Of a stretch of 64,000 nt of DNA, positions 19,571-28,943 are shown in pieces (position 1 is the stretch's first letter; each line of letters opens with the position of its first letter). Position numbers and translations under genes: made by a program. The DNA comes from Paenibacillus sp. JQZ6Y-1 (GTDB taxonomy: Bacteria; Bacillota; Bacilli; Paenibacillales; Paenibacillaceae), in contig NZ_JBFDUZ010000003.1 of assembly GCF_040719145.1 (NCBI RefSeq), forward strand, positions 62,001 through 126,000, in the 5' to 3' direction. A model generated the notes under the pieces. It was given only the letters and a program-made list of their open reading frames with translations. It searched no databases and had not been told where the DNA came from.

Positions 19571-19599
19571 ATCGTATTCGTTTGGTTATATATCGTATT
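19571..19599. promoter_or_regulatory. Direct repeats ATCGTATT, 21 bp apart
   Basis: ATCGTATT at 19571-19578 and 19592-19599, two helical turns apart, flank TTTGGTTA, which resembles an IolR half-site on the minus strand. They lie upstream of the MFS gene, so a regulator site is possible; weak evidence. Confidence 0.3.
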
Positions 19600-19776
19600 T
19601 CCATTCCACTCGTCGAGACGATTATACTGGTTTTTTGCTGAAAATAAAGTGTTTTTTCAACATTCTTCAAATTTTCACTTTACGCTATATGTTTACCATA
19701 TCGCCGCGGACGAAAATACTTATAACAGAGGTATTTGTTTTCAATGATGAAAACCAGAAAACGTCAGAAAACAAAG

Positions 19777-19814
19777 CAGGCTATCCAGTGAATGAGACAC
19801 TCACGGATAGCCTG
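19777..19814 (-). terminator. Terminator downstream of mntH
   Basis: CAGGCTATCC (19777-19786) and GGATAGCCTG (19805-19814) form a perfect 10-bp dyad, extended inward by GTGA/TCAC-like pairing. The minus-strand tail CTTTGTTTTC is T-rich. Confidence 0.7.
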
Positions 19815-19846
19815 TGGATCTGTTGATCAGTTATTCATGTGTTAGA

Positions 19847-21217
19847 TTAGCCCAGTTGTTGTCCAGTAAGGAACAGATAACCGATTAGGAATAGGTTCAG
19901 CGCGACAATGATCCCAGTCGCGATCCAAGCTACCAATTTGGTAGTTGAGGAGTTGGCGAAGTTGCCCATTTTACGCTTGTCACTCGTAAACAACACCAGC
20001 GGAATCACCGCAAAAGGCAGTTGCAGACTGAGTACAACCTGACTCCACAGCAATAAATCGCCTGTCCCGCGTGAGCCGTACAACCACGTCACGATAAAGG
20101 CAGGTACTACCGCCAACAAACGCGTAATAATCCGGCGCAATACAGGCGAGATACGCAATCGTACAAAGCCCTCCATAACGATCTGTCCAGCCAATGTGCC
20201 TGTAATGGTCGAGTTCTGACCCGAAGCCAGCAACGCTACCGCGAACAATGTGCTAGCAATCCCTACACCGACGGTTGGACTGAGCAGCTCATATGCTGCT
20301 TCAATCTCGGTCACCTGCAATCCATTCCCATGAAACGCTGCTGCTCCTAGGATGAGAATCGCCGAGTTGATCAGAAAGGCAACGGTTAGCGACATAACTG
20401 AATCGAGGCGGGCAAATTTCACTGCTTCCTTTTTCCCTTCCTGATCGCGTTTGTATTGACGCGATTGGATGATCGAGGAATGCAGATATAGATTATGCGG
20501 CATTACCGTTGCGCCAAGAATACCAAGAGCGACGAACAGCATTTGCGAATTCGTTACAATCTCCAGCTTCGGTACATAACCGCCGAATAGTGCAGCCACA
20601 TCAGGATGAGCGGCAACCATTTCAAAACCAAAGATAATAAAGATCGTCGCCATCAGTACGATAACGATGGATTCGATAATACGAAATCCTTTTTTCTGCA
20701 ATAACAACAGCAATAGAACGTCAAAGGTGGTGATCAGAATGCCCCATAGCAACGGAATGCCGAACAGCAGATTCAATGCAATCGCTGAACCAATGACTTC
20801 CGCTAGATCGGTGGCGATGATTGCCAGTTCGGTCAATATCCATAGGAAGACAGCTGTCTTTTTGCTCGTCGCATCGCGGGTTGCCTGTGCCAAGTCCTTG
20901 CCAGTGACGATGCCCAGCTTGGCAGCCAGACTTTGTAGCAGCATAGCGACTAGACTCGATATGAGTACGACCGATAGCAGTGTATAGCCGAACCGCGAAC
21001 CACCAGCAATCGAGGTCGCCCAGTTCCCCGGATCGACATAACCAACCGCGACCAGCGCGCCCGGTCCGGCAAAAGCGAAAAATTTGCGCCAGAAGCCTGC
21101 ATTGTGCGGGATTTTGACCGTATTATTGACTTCCTCTAGGCTGATCGACGACGTGCTACGTAGCCAGCCGTTCTTTTTCACTCCAGATGAAGGCTCCAGT
21201 TCCACTTCAGTATCCAT
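19847..21217 (-). CDS. mntH: Nramp-family Mn(II) transporter MntH
   Basis: A 456-residue proton-coupled divalent metal importer of the Nramp family with 11 predicted helices. The helix-1 metal site GYVDPGNWATS lies near residue 60, and the helix-6 signature GATVMPHNLYLHSS near 240 carries the Met-Pro-His motif selective for Mn and Fe. A hydrophilic N-terminal tail of about 45 residues precedes helix 1. Start ATG 21217 has GAGGGAG upstream. A MntR-like box and -35 element lie about 150 bases upstream, implying repression by manganese and a leader of roughly 130 bases. It is a single-gene unit. Confidence 0.93.
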   Translation of the reverse strand: MDTEVELEPSSGVKKNGWLRSTSSISLEEVNNTVKIPHNAGFWRKFFAFAGPGALVAVGYVDPGNWATSIAGGSRFGYTLLSVVLISSLVAMLLQSLAAKLGIVTGKDLAQATRDATSKKTAVFLWILTELAIIATDLAEVIGSAIALNLLFGIPLLWGILITTFDVLLLLLLQKKGFRIIESIVIVLMATIFIIFGFEMVAAHPDVAALFGGYVPKLEIVTNSQMLFVALGILGATVMPHNLYLHSSIIQSRQYKRDQEGKKEAVKFARLDSVMSLTVAFLINSAILILGAAAFHGNGLQVTEIEAAYELLSPTVGVGIASTLFAVALLASGQNSTITGTLAGQIVMEGFVRLRISPVLRRIITRLLAVVPAFIVTWLYGSRGTGDLLLWSQVVLSLQLPFAVIPLVLFTSDKRKMGNFANSSTTKLVAWIATGIIVALNLFLIGYLFLTGQQLG

Positions 21218-21297
21218 ATGCTCTCCCTCTTTTCTCTATATGTTCTTTGGAAACTCTTTGTATAATGATGTTGCTATTATGGTGTTGGGGATGAATA

Positions 21298-21342
21298 GGT
21301 ATGTCGATCAATGAACATGAGATGGATCAAAATAGACATACC
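21298..21342 (-). promoter_or_regulatory. Dyad in the mntH leader
   Basis: GGTATGTC (21298-21305) and GACATACC (21335-21342) form a perfect 8-bp stem with a 29-base loop in the predicted mntH leader RNA. Regulatory role unproven. Confidence 0.35.
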
Positions 21343-21360
21343 GTTTGCTTCTGACCATAT

Positions 21361-21387
21361 TTTGCATCAGGGAAACATATTTGTCAA
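21361..21387 (-). promoter_or_regulatory. mntH promoter with MntR-like box
   Basis: TTTGCATCAGGGAAA (21361-21375) closely resembles the MntR box of Bacillus mntH as I recall it. On the minus strand TTGACA (21382-21387) lies just upstream, so the box occupies the spacer and -10 region, where MntR would block transcription. The -10 (CAAAAT) is poor. Confidence 0.55.
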
Positions 21388-21680
21388 CGGGTAATTTTTA
21401 TGGTTGCTGGCAATTTAGGAACAGGGAACGATTACGGAATTAGGCTCTATATCTCCTTTAACCGATTATCGCAATATGTATATATACGATTTGAAATAAT
21501 GATAAAAAAACTGGACATGAATGTGGTGGTAGATAACACGTAGTACGCATTTATTGCTACAATTTCTTATCGGATGGTACAAATACATATACATTCGCAT
21601 AGTCTATATACGGTCTCTATATGATTTATGTATGTGCTATATATTGTTGAATGTCGCTCTATACCCAGTATATATAGAAG
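21388..21680. other. Gap upstream of mntH promoter, nothing seen
   Basis: About 290 bases of AT-rich sequence with many TATATA-type words, between the mntH promoter and the hairpin at 21681. No gene or clear regulatory signal was found. Confidence 0.4.
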
Positions 21681-21727
21681 AACTCCCCTGCGTACTGCAA
21701 TATAAACGCAGTGCGTAGGAGAGTTTT
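21681..21727. terminator. Terminator after the FAD oxidoreductase gene
   Basis: An 18-bp stem (21681-21698 with 21708-21725) with two mismatches and a 9-base loop. It lies 40 bases past the stop codon of the leftward gene at 21766; a T-run is present mainly on the plus strand. Confidence 0.65.
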
Positions 21728-21765
21728 TGGATTCAGCTCATTTTCGATATGCTAGTGACAACCGA

Positions 21766-22890
21766 TCAGCCTAATGCTTTGGCTACCGCATAATCCTCCA
21801 CCGGAATATCCGGTTCCACATCCAACACCAATTGGGAGAGCAAATAACCGACATACGGACCCATCGTGAGACCTGATGCGCCCAAACCGTTAGCAGCAAA
21901 CAACCCTTGCCAGCCCGGAACTCTACCGAATACCGGCAAAAAGTCAGCCGTAAATGGACGGAACCCAACTCGCATTTCGGTAAACGTACTATCCGCCAGC
22001 TGCGGTGCCAGCTCCAATCCCTTGTTCAGTACCTCCTGCATCCCACCGGGGGTCACTCGTGTATCATAGCCCTGCACATCATTCTCATGCGTTGCCCCGA
22101 TCACGATACGCTGCTGCTCAAAGGCAAGCAGATACTGATCATTTGGTGGAATCACCACAGGCCAAGTTCCGGTATCGTCGTCGCTATTGCATTGCACATG
22201 CATAATCTGTGCTTTTTGATAATGCATCTGAAAAGTTATGCCGCACGCAGCGAATAGCTGTGATGCCCATGCACCCGCACAGACTACAACCTCATCTGCT
22301 GCATAATGCGCTTCGTCTACCTTTACACCAGTCACCGTATGATCGTCATATACCAATTCTGCATCGCCGTATACAACATGCGCACCATTATTCTGCGCCG
22401 CACGCAGTAGCGCATCCCGCAGCAGCCTGCCATCGATACGCGCGGCGCCGCTCACATGCACCGCTTCATAGCCATGACCCAGCAATGGAAATTGCTGTCG
22501 TACCTCCTGTTCATCCAGCAGCGTAATCTCGCCGATCTCCGGCGCGCCATCTAGACGCTTTTGTGCGCGCTTCTGCATAGCAAGGATTTTATCATGATCA
22601 TGGTGCAAACTAAGTGCGCCGACACGAGCATATCCAGTCTGATGCTCTCCATGCTGCGCCAGCTCGGCAATTAGACTGGGGTAAAATCGCGCCCCTCCGC
22701 TCGCTAATCGATACCATGACTGATTGCGCCGCTGTGATAACCAAGGGCAAATAATCCCGGCTGCCGCATCCGTTGCCTGCCCTACATCCTGCCGATCAAT
22801 CAGCGTGACATGGGCATTTCCTTTGCTTAATTGATATGCTGTTGACGCGCCAAGAATACCGCCGCCAACCACAATGATAGATTTTGTCAT
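21766..22890 (-). CDS. FAD-dependent D-amino acid oxidase-fold oxidoreductase
   Basis: A 374-residue DAO-superfamily flavoprotein related to glycine oxidase and DadA-type dehydrogenases. The dinucleotide motif VVGGGILGASTAYQLSKG is at residues 6-23, followed by acidic LIDR at the end of beta-2. The segment TEMRVGFRPFTADFLPVFGRVPG near 305 and the C-terminal GANGLGASGLTMGP-like glycine region are typical of the flavin pocket. The substrate, probably an amino acid or amine, cannot be fixed. ATG 22890 has AGAGG directly upstream and GGGG a little further. It stands alone with its own terminator. Confidence 0.82.
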   Translation of the reverse strand: MTKSIIVVGGGILGASTAYQLSKGNAHVTLIDRQDVGQATDAAAGIICPWLSQRRNQSWYRLASGGARFYPSLIAELAQHGEHQTGYARVGALSLHHDHDKILAMQKRAQKRLDGAPEIGEITLLDEQEVRQQFPLLGHGYEAVHVSGAARIDGRLLRDALLRAAQNNGAHVVYGDAELVYDDHTVTGVKVDEAHYAADEVVVCAGAWASQLFAACGITFQMHYQKAQIMHVQCNSDDDTGTWPVVIPPNDQYLLAFEQQRIVIGATHENDVQGYDTRVTPGGMQEVLNKGLELAPQLADSTFTEMRVGFRPFTADFLPVFGRVPGWQGLFAANGLGASGLTMGPYVGYLLSQLVLDVEPDIPVEDYAVAKALG

Positions 22891-23190
22891 CCTCTATTCC
22901 CCTCTGTCTTGCCTGTTGTTGAGTGTATGTACTGCATCCCACCATCAGGATCATGATCTTCTTTCCATTATACACAAACATCTTCATCTGCATGGACACA
23001 CCAAAGACAAACGAATCCGCTACACTGTCACTGATTCGGAGTAGAGTTTGGAGTGCAGCATGGAGGTTGAATGCGCTGGATCGTAGCAGGGACGAATACC
23101 AAGTCACTCACCGCTGCCCACCCAACACATTCGGATCAGTATTAACTCCACTGACCGGGGAAGTATACTGAATATAAAGAGGGAAACGAT

Positions 23191-23619
23191 ATGAATATAA
23201 AACATAAATATGCCAAAATGAATATGAGTCACGTACCGATGATTTTGCAAATGATCTTGAATGTATGTCTGGTCGGAATGGCAGCTGTATTAAGTGCGCT
23301 GTTGATCTACGAAACGTGGACGATCTTTTCGCTATTCTTTTTGCATTCGGATAGTGATGTGAGCTATTACCAGTTTACAGATGAGCTATTGGTGTTCTTT
23401 TTGTACTTTGAATTTCTGGCGTTGATCATTAAGTATTTTGAAGCGCATTTTCATTTTCCGCTACGCTATTTTATCTATATTGGAATTACCGCGATTATTC
23501 GTCTGATCATTGTCGATCATGATGATGCAATGCAAACCTTCTGGTGGTCGCTGGCGATCATTGCGCTTACTGGCGCGCTATTTCTGTCCAATGCAAGAAA
23601 GTCCCACGGCGATCACTGA
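23191..23619 (+). CDS. psiE: PsiE-family membrane protein
   Basis: A 142-residue integral membrane protein with four predicted helices. The segment [20 protein letters not shown] near residue 65, followed by [20 protein letters not shown], is the signature of PsiE, named in E. coli as phosphate-starvation inducible; its molecular function is unknown. ATG at 23191 follows AGAGGGAAACGAT. A TATACT box about 25 bases upstream may be a -10 element, but no matching -35 or Pho box was seen. The stop codon lies inside its own terminator stem. Confidence 0.85.
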   Translation: MNIKHKYAKMNMSHVPMILQMILNVCLVGMAAVLSALLIYETWTIFSLFFLHSDSDVSYYQFTDELLVFFLYFEFLALIIKYFEAHFHFPLRYFIYIGITAIIRLIIVDHDDAMQTFWWSLAIIALTGALFLSNARKSHGDH

Positions 23620-23636
23620 TCACCGGGGACTTTTTG
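23598..23636 (+). terminator. Terminator overlapping the psiE stop codon
   Basis: AAAGTCCCACGGCGATCA and TGATCACCGGGGACTTT pair with few mismatches and are followed by TTTGG. The TGA stop (23617-23619) lies at the loop, so the last seven codons of psiE form the left arm. Confidence 0.75.
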
Positions 23637-23715
23637 GTTTATTTCGATTACTTTGTGCTTTTACATATATCTACTTGGATATTCATCCTTGTAGAGAACA
23701 CCGCACCACATTTTT

Positions 23716-24603
23716 TTATTTGCCGTCGACCACGCCATTACGCAGATGCTCCAGCAACAGCTGCCCCTTATCATCAAGAACGGAACAACCCACCGTATCG
23801 CCATCGCGCAGCACCACCGCACCCGGCGTCCCTGTCATAATCACATCGCCCGGCAACAGCGTCATCACCTGTGATAGAAACGAGACGATATACCACGGTT
23901 GGAATTTCATATGATTCGTTTGATTTTCATGTACCAACTCACCATTATGATGCGTCTGCACAGTCAACGACAATATATCCTGCACCTCATCTGGCGTAAC
24001 CAATTGCGAACCGAATCCGAAAAAGGTATCAAAGCTTTTGGCGCGTGCCAAAAAGCGTGGATGCCGCGCATGAATGTCCGCTGCCGTTACATCAATCGCT
24101 GTACACAAGCCGGCGATATAGTCAGGCGCTTCTTCTTCCGTCACATGACGACAGGTTTTACCGATAATAAGAGCCAACTCGCCCTCTGCGGTGACCTTGT
24201 CCGATTGCGAAGGCAATTCGATCACATCCTCCGGTCCAATGATCGTCGTATCCGGCTTCATAAAGCTAACCGGTTCTTCCTCCGCATCACCCTGCTCTAG
24301 CTCCGCCAGATCCTGCACATAATTCATACCGATGCCCCAGATTTTGCGCGGATGACGATATAACGGTGCATGGACCACCTCTTCATCGGTCCAAGTAGGA
24401 AGCTGAGCCAGACGCTGCCGATATTCATCGTTCACAACCAGCTGTGCTAAATGTTCCAATTGCCCACTGGTGATCAGCTCAAAGACTCCCGTTTCCCATT
24501 GCTGATCCAGTGCTGCATTCACATCTTCCAGTAATATGTATGTTCCGTCGTGCATCCATGCCGCTTGCTCTTTACCGTTCACCTGAATCGTTGCTAGTCT
24601 CAT
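23716..24603 (-). CDS. Fumarylacetoacetate hydrolase-family protein
   Basis: A 295-residue member of the FAH family, which includes hydrolases, decarboxylases and isomerases acting on beta-diketo acids. Seen: KIWGIGMNYVQD near residue 85, the metal-binding EGELALIIGK near 140, AIDVTAADIHARHPRFLARAKSFD near 168, and MTGTPGAVVLRDGDTV near 262. The pattern is closer to the 2-keto-hydratase/5-oxopent-3-ene decarboxylase type than to true fumarylacetoacetase, but the substrate is undetermined. Start ATG at 24603 with AGGAGGACGGAAT upstream; the frame open to 24705 has no ribosome site. No aromatic degradation genes are nearby. Confidence 0.83.
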   Translation of the reverse strand: MRLATIQVNGKEQAAWMHDGTYILLEDVNAALDQQWETGVFELITSGQLEHLAQLVVNDEYRQRLAQLPTWTDEEVVHAPLYRHPRKIWGIGMNYVQDLAELEQGDAEEEPVSFMKPDTTIIGPEDVIELPSQSDKVTAEGELALIIGKTCRHVTEEEAPDYIAGLCTAIDVTAADIHARHPRFLARAKSFDTFFGFGSQLVTPDEVQDILSLTVQTHHNGELVHENQTNHMKFQPWYIVSFLSQVMTLLPGDVIMTGTPGAVVLRDGDTVGCSVLDDKGQLLLEHLRNGVVDGK

Positions 24604-24924
24604 ATTCCGTCCTCCTGCTGCGATGTGAATGAATACTTTGCTCTCATTATAGTACAGTCGTGTTGAACAAATATAGAGATCGCGACCATTCCACTCATTC
24701 GGCATGAGGGGAGAGAAAGTTTTCGTGCATGATGTACAAATCGAGGTTCAAATGAGCCGATTCATCATCCCATTCTATAGATTCGTGTAGCTCCTGTACT
24801 TTTTTGTATTCGTGTTTTCGTCCAGTGGTTAAAAGTAGTACAATGGAATCCATGACGTTCAAAACGATTGTTATCGTATTGCATGGATCATTATGGATAT
24901 GATCATTTGAGGAGGAAATACAAC

Positions 24925-26283
24925 ATGACCAATTATGCTACATATTTTCAAGAAAACCGTGAGCAGCATCTAGCGGAACTGAAAGAATGGTTGTCCATTC
25001 CAAGTATCTCTGCGCTGTCCGAACATAAACCGGATATGCAGAAGGCAGCACAATGGCTAGCAGACAAGCTGACCGCAGCCGGTCTAGAACATGTCAAAAT
25101 CAATTCCACTGCGGGACATCCGATCGTGACAGCAGATCATCTGCATGCGCCTGGCAAACCAACGATTCTCGTCTACGGTCACTATGACGTACAGCCAGTC
25201 GATCCGCTGAATCTGTGGGAGACGCCTCCATTCGAACCAACCATTCGTGGTGAAAAGCTGTTCGCTCGTGGCGCAACCGATGACAAAGGTCAAGTATTCC
25301 TGCATGTCAAAGCCGTTGAAGCGATCCTCAAGCAGAACGGTCAATTGCCAGTGAATATCAAATTCTGCATCGAGGGTGAAGAGGAAATTTCCAGCGCCCA
25401 TCTGCCAGCTTTCTTGGAAGAAAACCGTGAATACTTGGCAGCCGATGCGGTTCTCGTATCCGATACATCCCTGCTGGAACCGGGCAAACCGGCAATCAGC
25501 ACAGGTCTGCGCGGTCTGTGCAGTCTGGAAGTATCCATTCAAACTGCCAATACCGATCTGCACTCCGGTTCTTTCGGCGGCGGCGTTCCGAACGCGCTGC
25601 ATGCGATGGTGGAACTGCTGGCAACGCTGCATGACCGCGATGGCAAAGTACTGGTGGAAGGCTTCTACGACGACGTGATTCCATTGTCCGACGAGATGCG
25701 TGCCGAGTTTGAAAAACAAGGCTTTAACGAGCAAAAACTGCAAAACGATCTGGAACTGACTGCGCTGCACGGCGAGGAAGGTTATTCCTTTGTCGAGCGT
25801 ATCGGTGCACGTCCAACACTGGAACTGAACGGCGTATACGGCGGATTCCAAGGCGAAGGCAGCAAAACGGTCATCCCGAAAGAAGCGCATGCCAAAATCA
25901 CGTGCCGTCTCGTTGCTGACCAGAATCCACAGGATGTACTGGATAAAATCATTACCCATCTGGAAGCTGTAAAACCAAACGGTGCCAAGCTGATCATTCA
26001 TCCGGGTGAAAAAGCTCGTGCCTTCAACATCGACCCATCCGGCGAACTGCTGCAAAAAGCAGCGGATGCGTACGCGACCGTTTACGGCACACGCGCCCTG
26101 TTCACTAAGGACGGCGGCTCGATCCCAATCGTGGAGGAGTTCTCCCGTGTGATCGCTCCAACGGTTGTACTGATGGGCTTCGGTCTGCCAGACGAAAACC
26201 TGCACGCACCGAACGAACACTTCAATCTGGAAAACTTCGACAAAGGTCTGCTGACCATCGTAGAATTCTTGAACCGCGTGTAA
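24925..26283 (+). CDS. M20-family dipeptidase
   Basis: A 452-residue zinc peptidase of the M20 (CNDP-like) family. Metal and catalytic residues are visible: VYGHYDVQPVDP near residue 78 (His and catalytic Asp), RGATDDKGQ near 115 (bridging Asp), EGEEEISS near 150 (catalytic and metal Glu), VSDTS near 180 (Asp) and the C-terminal NEHFNLENF (His). These enzymes hydrolyse dipeptides such as Cys-Gly or carnosine-like substrates in the cytosol. Start ATG 24925 with GAGGAGG upstream. It is a single-gene unit with a very strong terminator. Confidence 0.88.
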   Translation: MTNYATYFQENREQHLAELKEWLSIPSISALSEHKPDMQKAAQWLADKLTAAGLEHVKINSTAGHPIVTADHLHAPGKPTILVYGHYDVQPVDPLNLWETPPFEPTIRGEKLFARGATDDKGQVFLHVKAVEAILKQNGQLPVNIKFCIEGEEEISSAHLPAFLEENREYLAADAVLVSDTSLLEPGKPAISTGLRGLCSLEVSIQTANTDLHSGSFGGGVPNALHAMVELLATLHDRDGKVLVEGFYDDVIPLSDEMRAEFEKQGFNEQKLQNDLELTALHGEEGYSFVERIGARPTLELNGVYGGFQGEGSKTVIPKEAHAKITCRLVADQNPQDVLDKIITHLEAVKPNGAKLIIHPGEKARAFNIDPSGELLQKAADAYATVYGTRALFTKDGGSIPIVEEFSRVIAPTVVLMGFGLPDENLHAPNEHFNLENFDKGLLTIVEFLNRV

Positions 26284-26304
26284 GATAGAAATGTAACGTT
26301 TAGC

Positions 26305-26366
26305 AAAAACACCTTACGATCACAGAGGGATACGGTTCCCTTTTCAGATCGTAAGGTGTTTTTTGC
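26305..26366. terminator. Strong bidirectional terminator, dipeptidase/MalY convergent pair
   Basis: A 17-bp perfect stem (26305-26321 with 26347-26363) with A-run on one side and T-run on the other. It serves the rightward dipeptidase and probably also the leftward aminotransferase gene that ends at 26439. Confidence 0.88.
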
Positions 26367-26438
26367 TAGTTTTTTGATGCACGAGTCTAGTACTTCATCT
26401 TCTTTATTTTTTGTTTATAGAGCAATGACATCCCATAC

Positions 26439-27674
26439 TTATACAGGAACAGTATCAGATACTGCTTCCCCGTCAGTGGTTGTATGCGTAGTGCGTCTGC
26501 TGACCAGCGCACGATGCAGTCGCTCCATCGCTTCCTCTAGCAAACTGCGTGAACACGCCAGATTCATGCGCATAAAGCCTTCCCCATTCATGCCAAAGGC
26601 ACGACCGTCGTTCAATGCAATACGAGCATCATCCAGCAGGAAGGAAACGAGATCCTTTTGCTCCATCTTCAATGAACGGAAATTGATCCACAGCAGATAC
26701 GTCGCTTCTGGCAGATTCACCGACAACTCTGGCAAATGCTCGCCAATGTACTGCTGCACATACTGCATATTGCTGCGGATGTATGCCATACATTGCTCCA
26801 GCCATTCCTGCCCGCCACGATACGCCGCTTCAGTCGCCACTGCGCCAAACTGACTGATGCTGCCAACACCAAAGTTATTTACTTTTAACGCGAACGCATC
26901 GCGAAGCTCTTTATTCGGGATGATGATGTTGGACGTATTCAATCCCGCAATATTGAACGTTTTACTCGGCGCTGTACAGATAATACTGCGGTTACGTGCC
27001 GATTCAGACAGCATCGCGTATGGAATATGACGATTCGGTTCATGTACCAGATCGCCATGAATCTCGTCGGATACAACAATGATATTATATTTGCTACACA
27101 GCGCTTCGAGACGTTCCATCTCATCGCGTGTCCACACTCTGCCAATTGGATTATGCGGGCTACACAGAATAAACAGCTTCACACTCTCATCCAGCGTACG
27201 CTCCAGATGGTCAAAATCCATCTCGTACTGACCGTTATCCAATTGCTTCAACGGGCTTGTCACGACTTCACGACCATGCCCAGTCACAACGCTGTAAAAA
27301 GGCGGATACACTGGCGTTTGAATCATAACTTTATCACCATGATCCGTAAACGTCTGAACAGCAAAGTTCAGTGCAGCTACGACGCCGGGTGTGAATACGA
27401 CCCATTCGTCTTCAATCTGCCAGCCATGCTTATGCTGCATCCAGTTTTTCAATGCTTCATGGTAGCTAGTGGATTTGAAGGAATAGCCGATAACACCATG
27501 TTCGGCGCTATTTTGCAGTGCTTGCTGTATAGGCTGCGCAATTGCATAATCCATGTCTGCGACCCATAATGGCAGCACATCTTCCGTGCCAAATATATGA
27601 TGCAGCAAGTCCCATTTCTCTGAATTGGTGCCTTTTCGTTGCGGCGGGTGATCAAAATGCGGGGTGTAATCCAT
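26439..27674 (-). CDS. MalY/PatB-type PLP enzyme (cystathionine beta-lyase/aminotransferase)
   Basis: A 411-residue fold-type I PLP enzyme of the MalY/PatB group, which commonly has C-S lyase activity on cystathionine or cysteine conjugates. Seen: WVADMDYAIAQPI near residue 36, PGVVAALNFAV near 95, CSPHNPIGRVWT near 167, SDEIHGDLV near 200, and the PLP Lys in TAPSKTFNIAGLNTSN near 235. The start at 27674 is supported by GTGGAGG nine bases upstream; the frame continues upstream but that part is unlike the family. The C-terminal 20 residues are Thr-rich and variable. Stand-alone gene. Confidence 0.87.
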   Translation of the reverse strand: MDYTPHFDHPPQRKGTNSEKWDLLHHIFGTEDVLPLWVADMDYAIAQPIQQALQNSAEHGVIGYSFKSTSYHEALKNWMQHKHGWQIEDEWVVFTPGVVAALNFAVQTFTDHGDKVMIQTPVYPPFYSVVTGHGREVVTSPLKQLDNGQYEMDFDHLERTLDESVKLFILCSPHNPIGRVWTRDEMERLEALCSKYNIIVVSDEIHGDLVHEPNRHIPYAMLSESARNRSIICTAPSKTFNIAGLNTSNIIIPNKELRDAFALKVNNFGVGSISQFGAVATEAAYRGGQEWLEQCMAYIRSNMQYVQQYIGEHLPELSVNLPEATYLLWINFRSLKMEQKDLVSFLLDDARIALNDGRAFGMNGEGFMRMNLACSRSLLEEAMERLHRALVSRRTTHTTTDGEAVSDTVPV

Positions 27675-27943
27675 ACGTGTAGCCTCCACTTCGGCGGCAG
27701 CGCTATCTGTGTATACGCGCTGATACGCCCTATATTTGCTATGACTCATTTTGGGAGCGGGTGTCGGGTGGTTGGTGTGAGAATCATGAGGGGATTCCGG
27801 GTCTTTATACCAAAACGAAATCAAGATTATGTTTATCATAACACGTTTGATAGGGAGGGCAAGCCTGATTAAACCTACTGATTTACTGGTTTTCTGTTGC
27901 TATCCGTTGATTGTTCCCTGTACTATCGATTCATGGCATGAAT

Positions 27944-27998
27944 AAAAAGACAGCCTATTCCGGCAACTGAAATGTTGAAGGAAATAGGCTGTCTTTTT
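27944..27998. terminator. Bidirectional terminator after pgmB
   Basis: AAAAAGACAGCCTATT (27944-27959) and AATAGGCTGTCTTTTT (27983-27998) form a perfect 16-bp stem. It sits downstream of the leftward pgmB and upstream of the MalY-type gene. Confidence 0.82.
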
Positions 27999-28048
27999 GT
28001 TAGCAAATGCTACGTCTCACATTGTATTTGCAATATATGAGTATGATA

Positions 28049-28687
28049 TCAGATCAAATCAAGAATCTCGTCGACGCGCTCTAGGCGGTAGTCGGCATCT
28101 TGGGAGTGGAGACCAGCGTCGCCTACGGCAGCTACGTTCATGCCTCCAGCGATGGCAGCTTGGACACCAGCTTCGGCATCTTCGACGACAAGGCATTCTT
28201 CAGGTGCAGTGTCCAGACGTTCGGCTGCTAGCAGGAATACCTCGGGATCGGGCTTACTGCGGGTAATGTCATTGCCGTCAGCAACAGCGTCAAACGCTTT
28301 GGACAGACCGATTTGCTCCAGAATGGTCGGTGTGTTTTTGCTAGAAGAGCCGATAGCGATTTTGACTTTGCGCTTTTTCAGCTCGTCGATCGTTTCTTTT
28401 GCACCGGGCAGCAGGTCTTTGGGACTCAGTTCGTGCAGGGACTCGCGGTAAAATTCATTTTTCCGTTCCGCCAGCTTTTGCTTTTCTTCCGGTGTATACG
28501 TACGGGTCGCCTGTTCCAGAATGATGTCCAGACTTTCCATTCGGCTCACGCCGCGCAGACGGTTGTTGATCGTCTCGTTAAATGGAATGCCTTCCTCATC
28601 GCTGATTTTTTTCCAAGCCTTGTAGTGAAATTGGTCGGTCGATACGATAACTCCATCCAGGTCAAAAATAACGGCTTTGATCGTCAT
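28049..28687 (-). CDS. pgmB: Beta-phosphoglucomutase
   Basis: A 212-residue HAD-superfamily phosphomutase interconverting beta-glucose 1-phosphate and glucose 6-phosphate. Motif I FDLDGVIVSTDQFHYKAWK carries the nucleophile Asp and the general acid Asp. The cap domain contains NNRLRGVSRMESL. Motif II is IGSSSKN, motif III is the Lys in DITRSKPDPEVF, and motif IV is VVEDAEAGVQAA. These residues are specific to the beta-PGM branch. ATG at 28687 has GGAGGAAGCAATC before it. Usually pgmB accompanies maltose or trehalose phosphorylase genes; none is in this window. Confidence 0.92.
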   Translation of the reverse strand: MTIKAVIFDLDGVIVSTDQFHYKAWKKISDEEGIPFNETINNRLRGVSRMESLDIILEQATRTYTPEEKQKLAERKNEFYRESLHELSPKDLLPGAKETIDELKKRKVKIAIGSSSKNTPTILEQIGLSKAFDAVADGNDITRSKPDPEVFLLAAERLDTAPEECLVVEDAEAGVQAAIAGGMNVAAVGDAGLHSQDADYRLERVDEILDLI

Positions 28688-28943
28688 GATTGCTTCCTCC
28701 TCTATGGCTGGCAAGTGTACATCTTCTCTGATTCATGGTGTCAATAGTAGCAATTGACCGGGCAACAGAATATGCCGTACAGTCCATGATGTTCTCAGCT
28801 ATTTATAAACACAAACCGCTTACCTGTACCTATTCAGCCAAAAAAACTTTAACATCTAACCACCCAATAGATCGGTAATCCTGCGAGTAGCCCTATTGTT
28901 TTGAGGCTAATGTTAACTCGATTCCTCTTGCATAATGATTGGG

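Noticed and set aside
22796..23107. 103-codon leftward frame upstream of the FAD oxidoreductase
   Set aside because: Overlaps the start of the oxidoreductase in another frame, Cys/Arg-rich translation unlike a real protein, no ribosome site.
25084..26220. 378-codon antisense frame inside the dipeptidase gene
   Set aside because: It is the shadow of a well-supported M20 peptidase on the other strand; its protein has no recognisable features and no ribosome site.
27027..27569. 180-codon frame opposite the MalY-type gene
   Set aside because: Shadow frame lacking ribosome site and family features.
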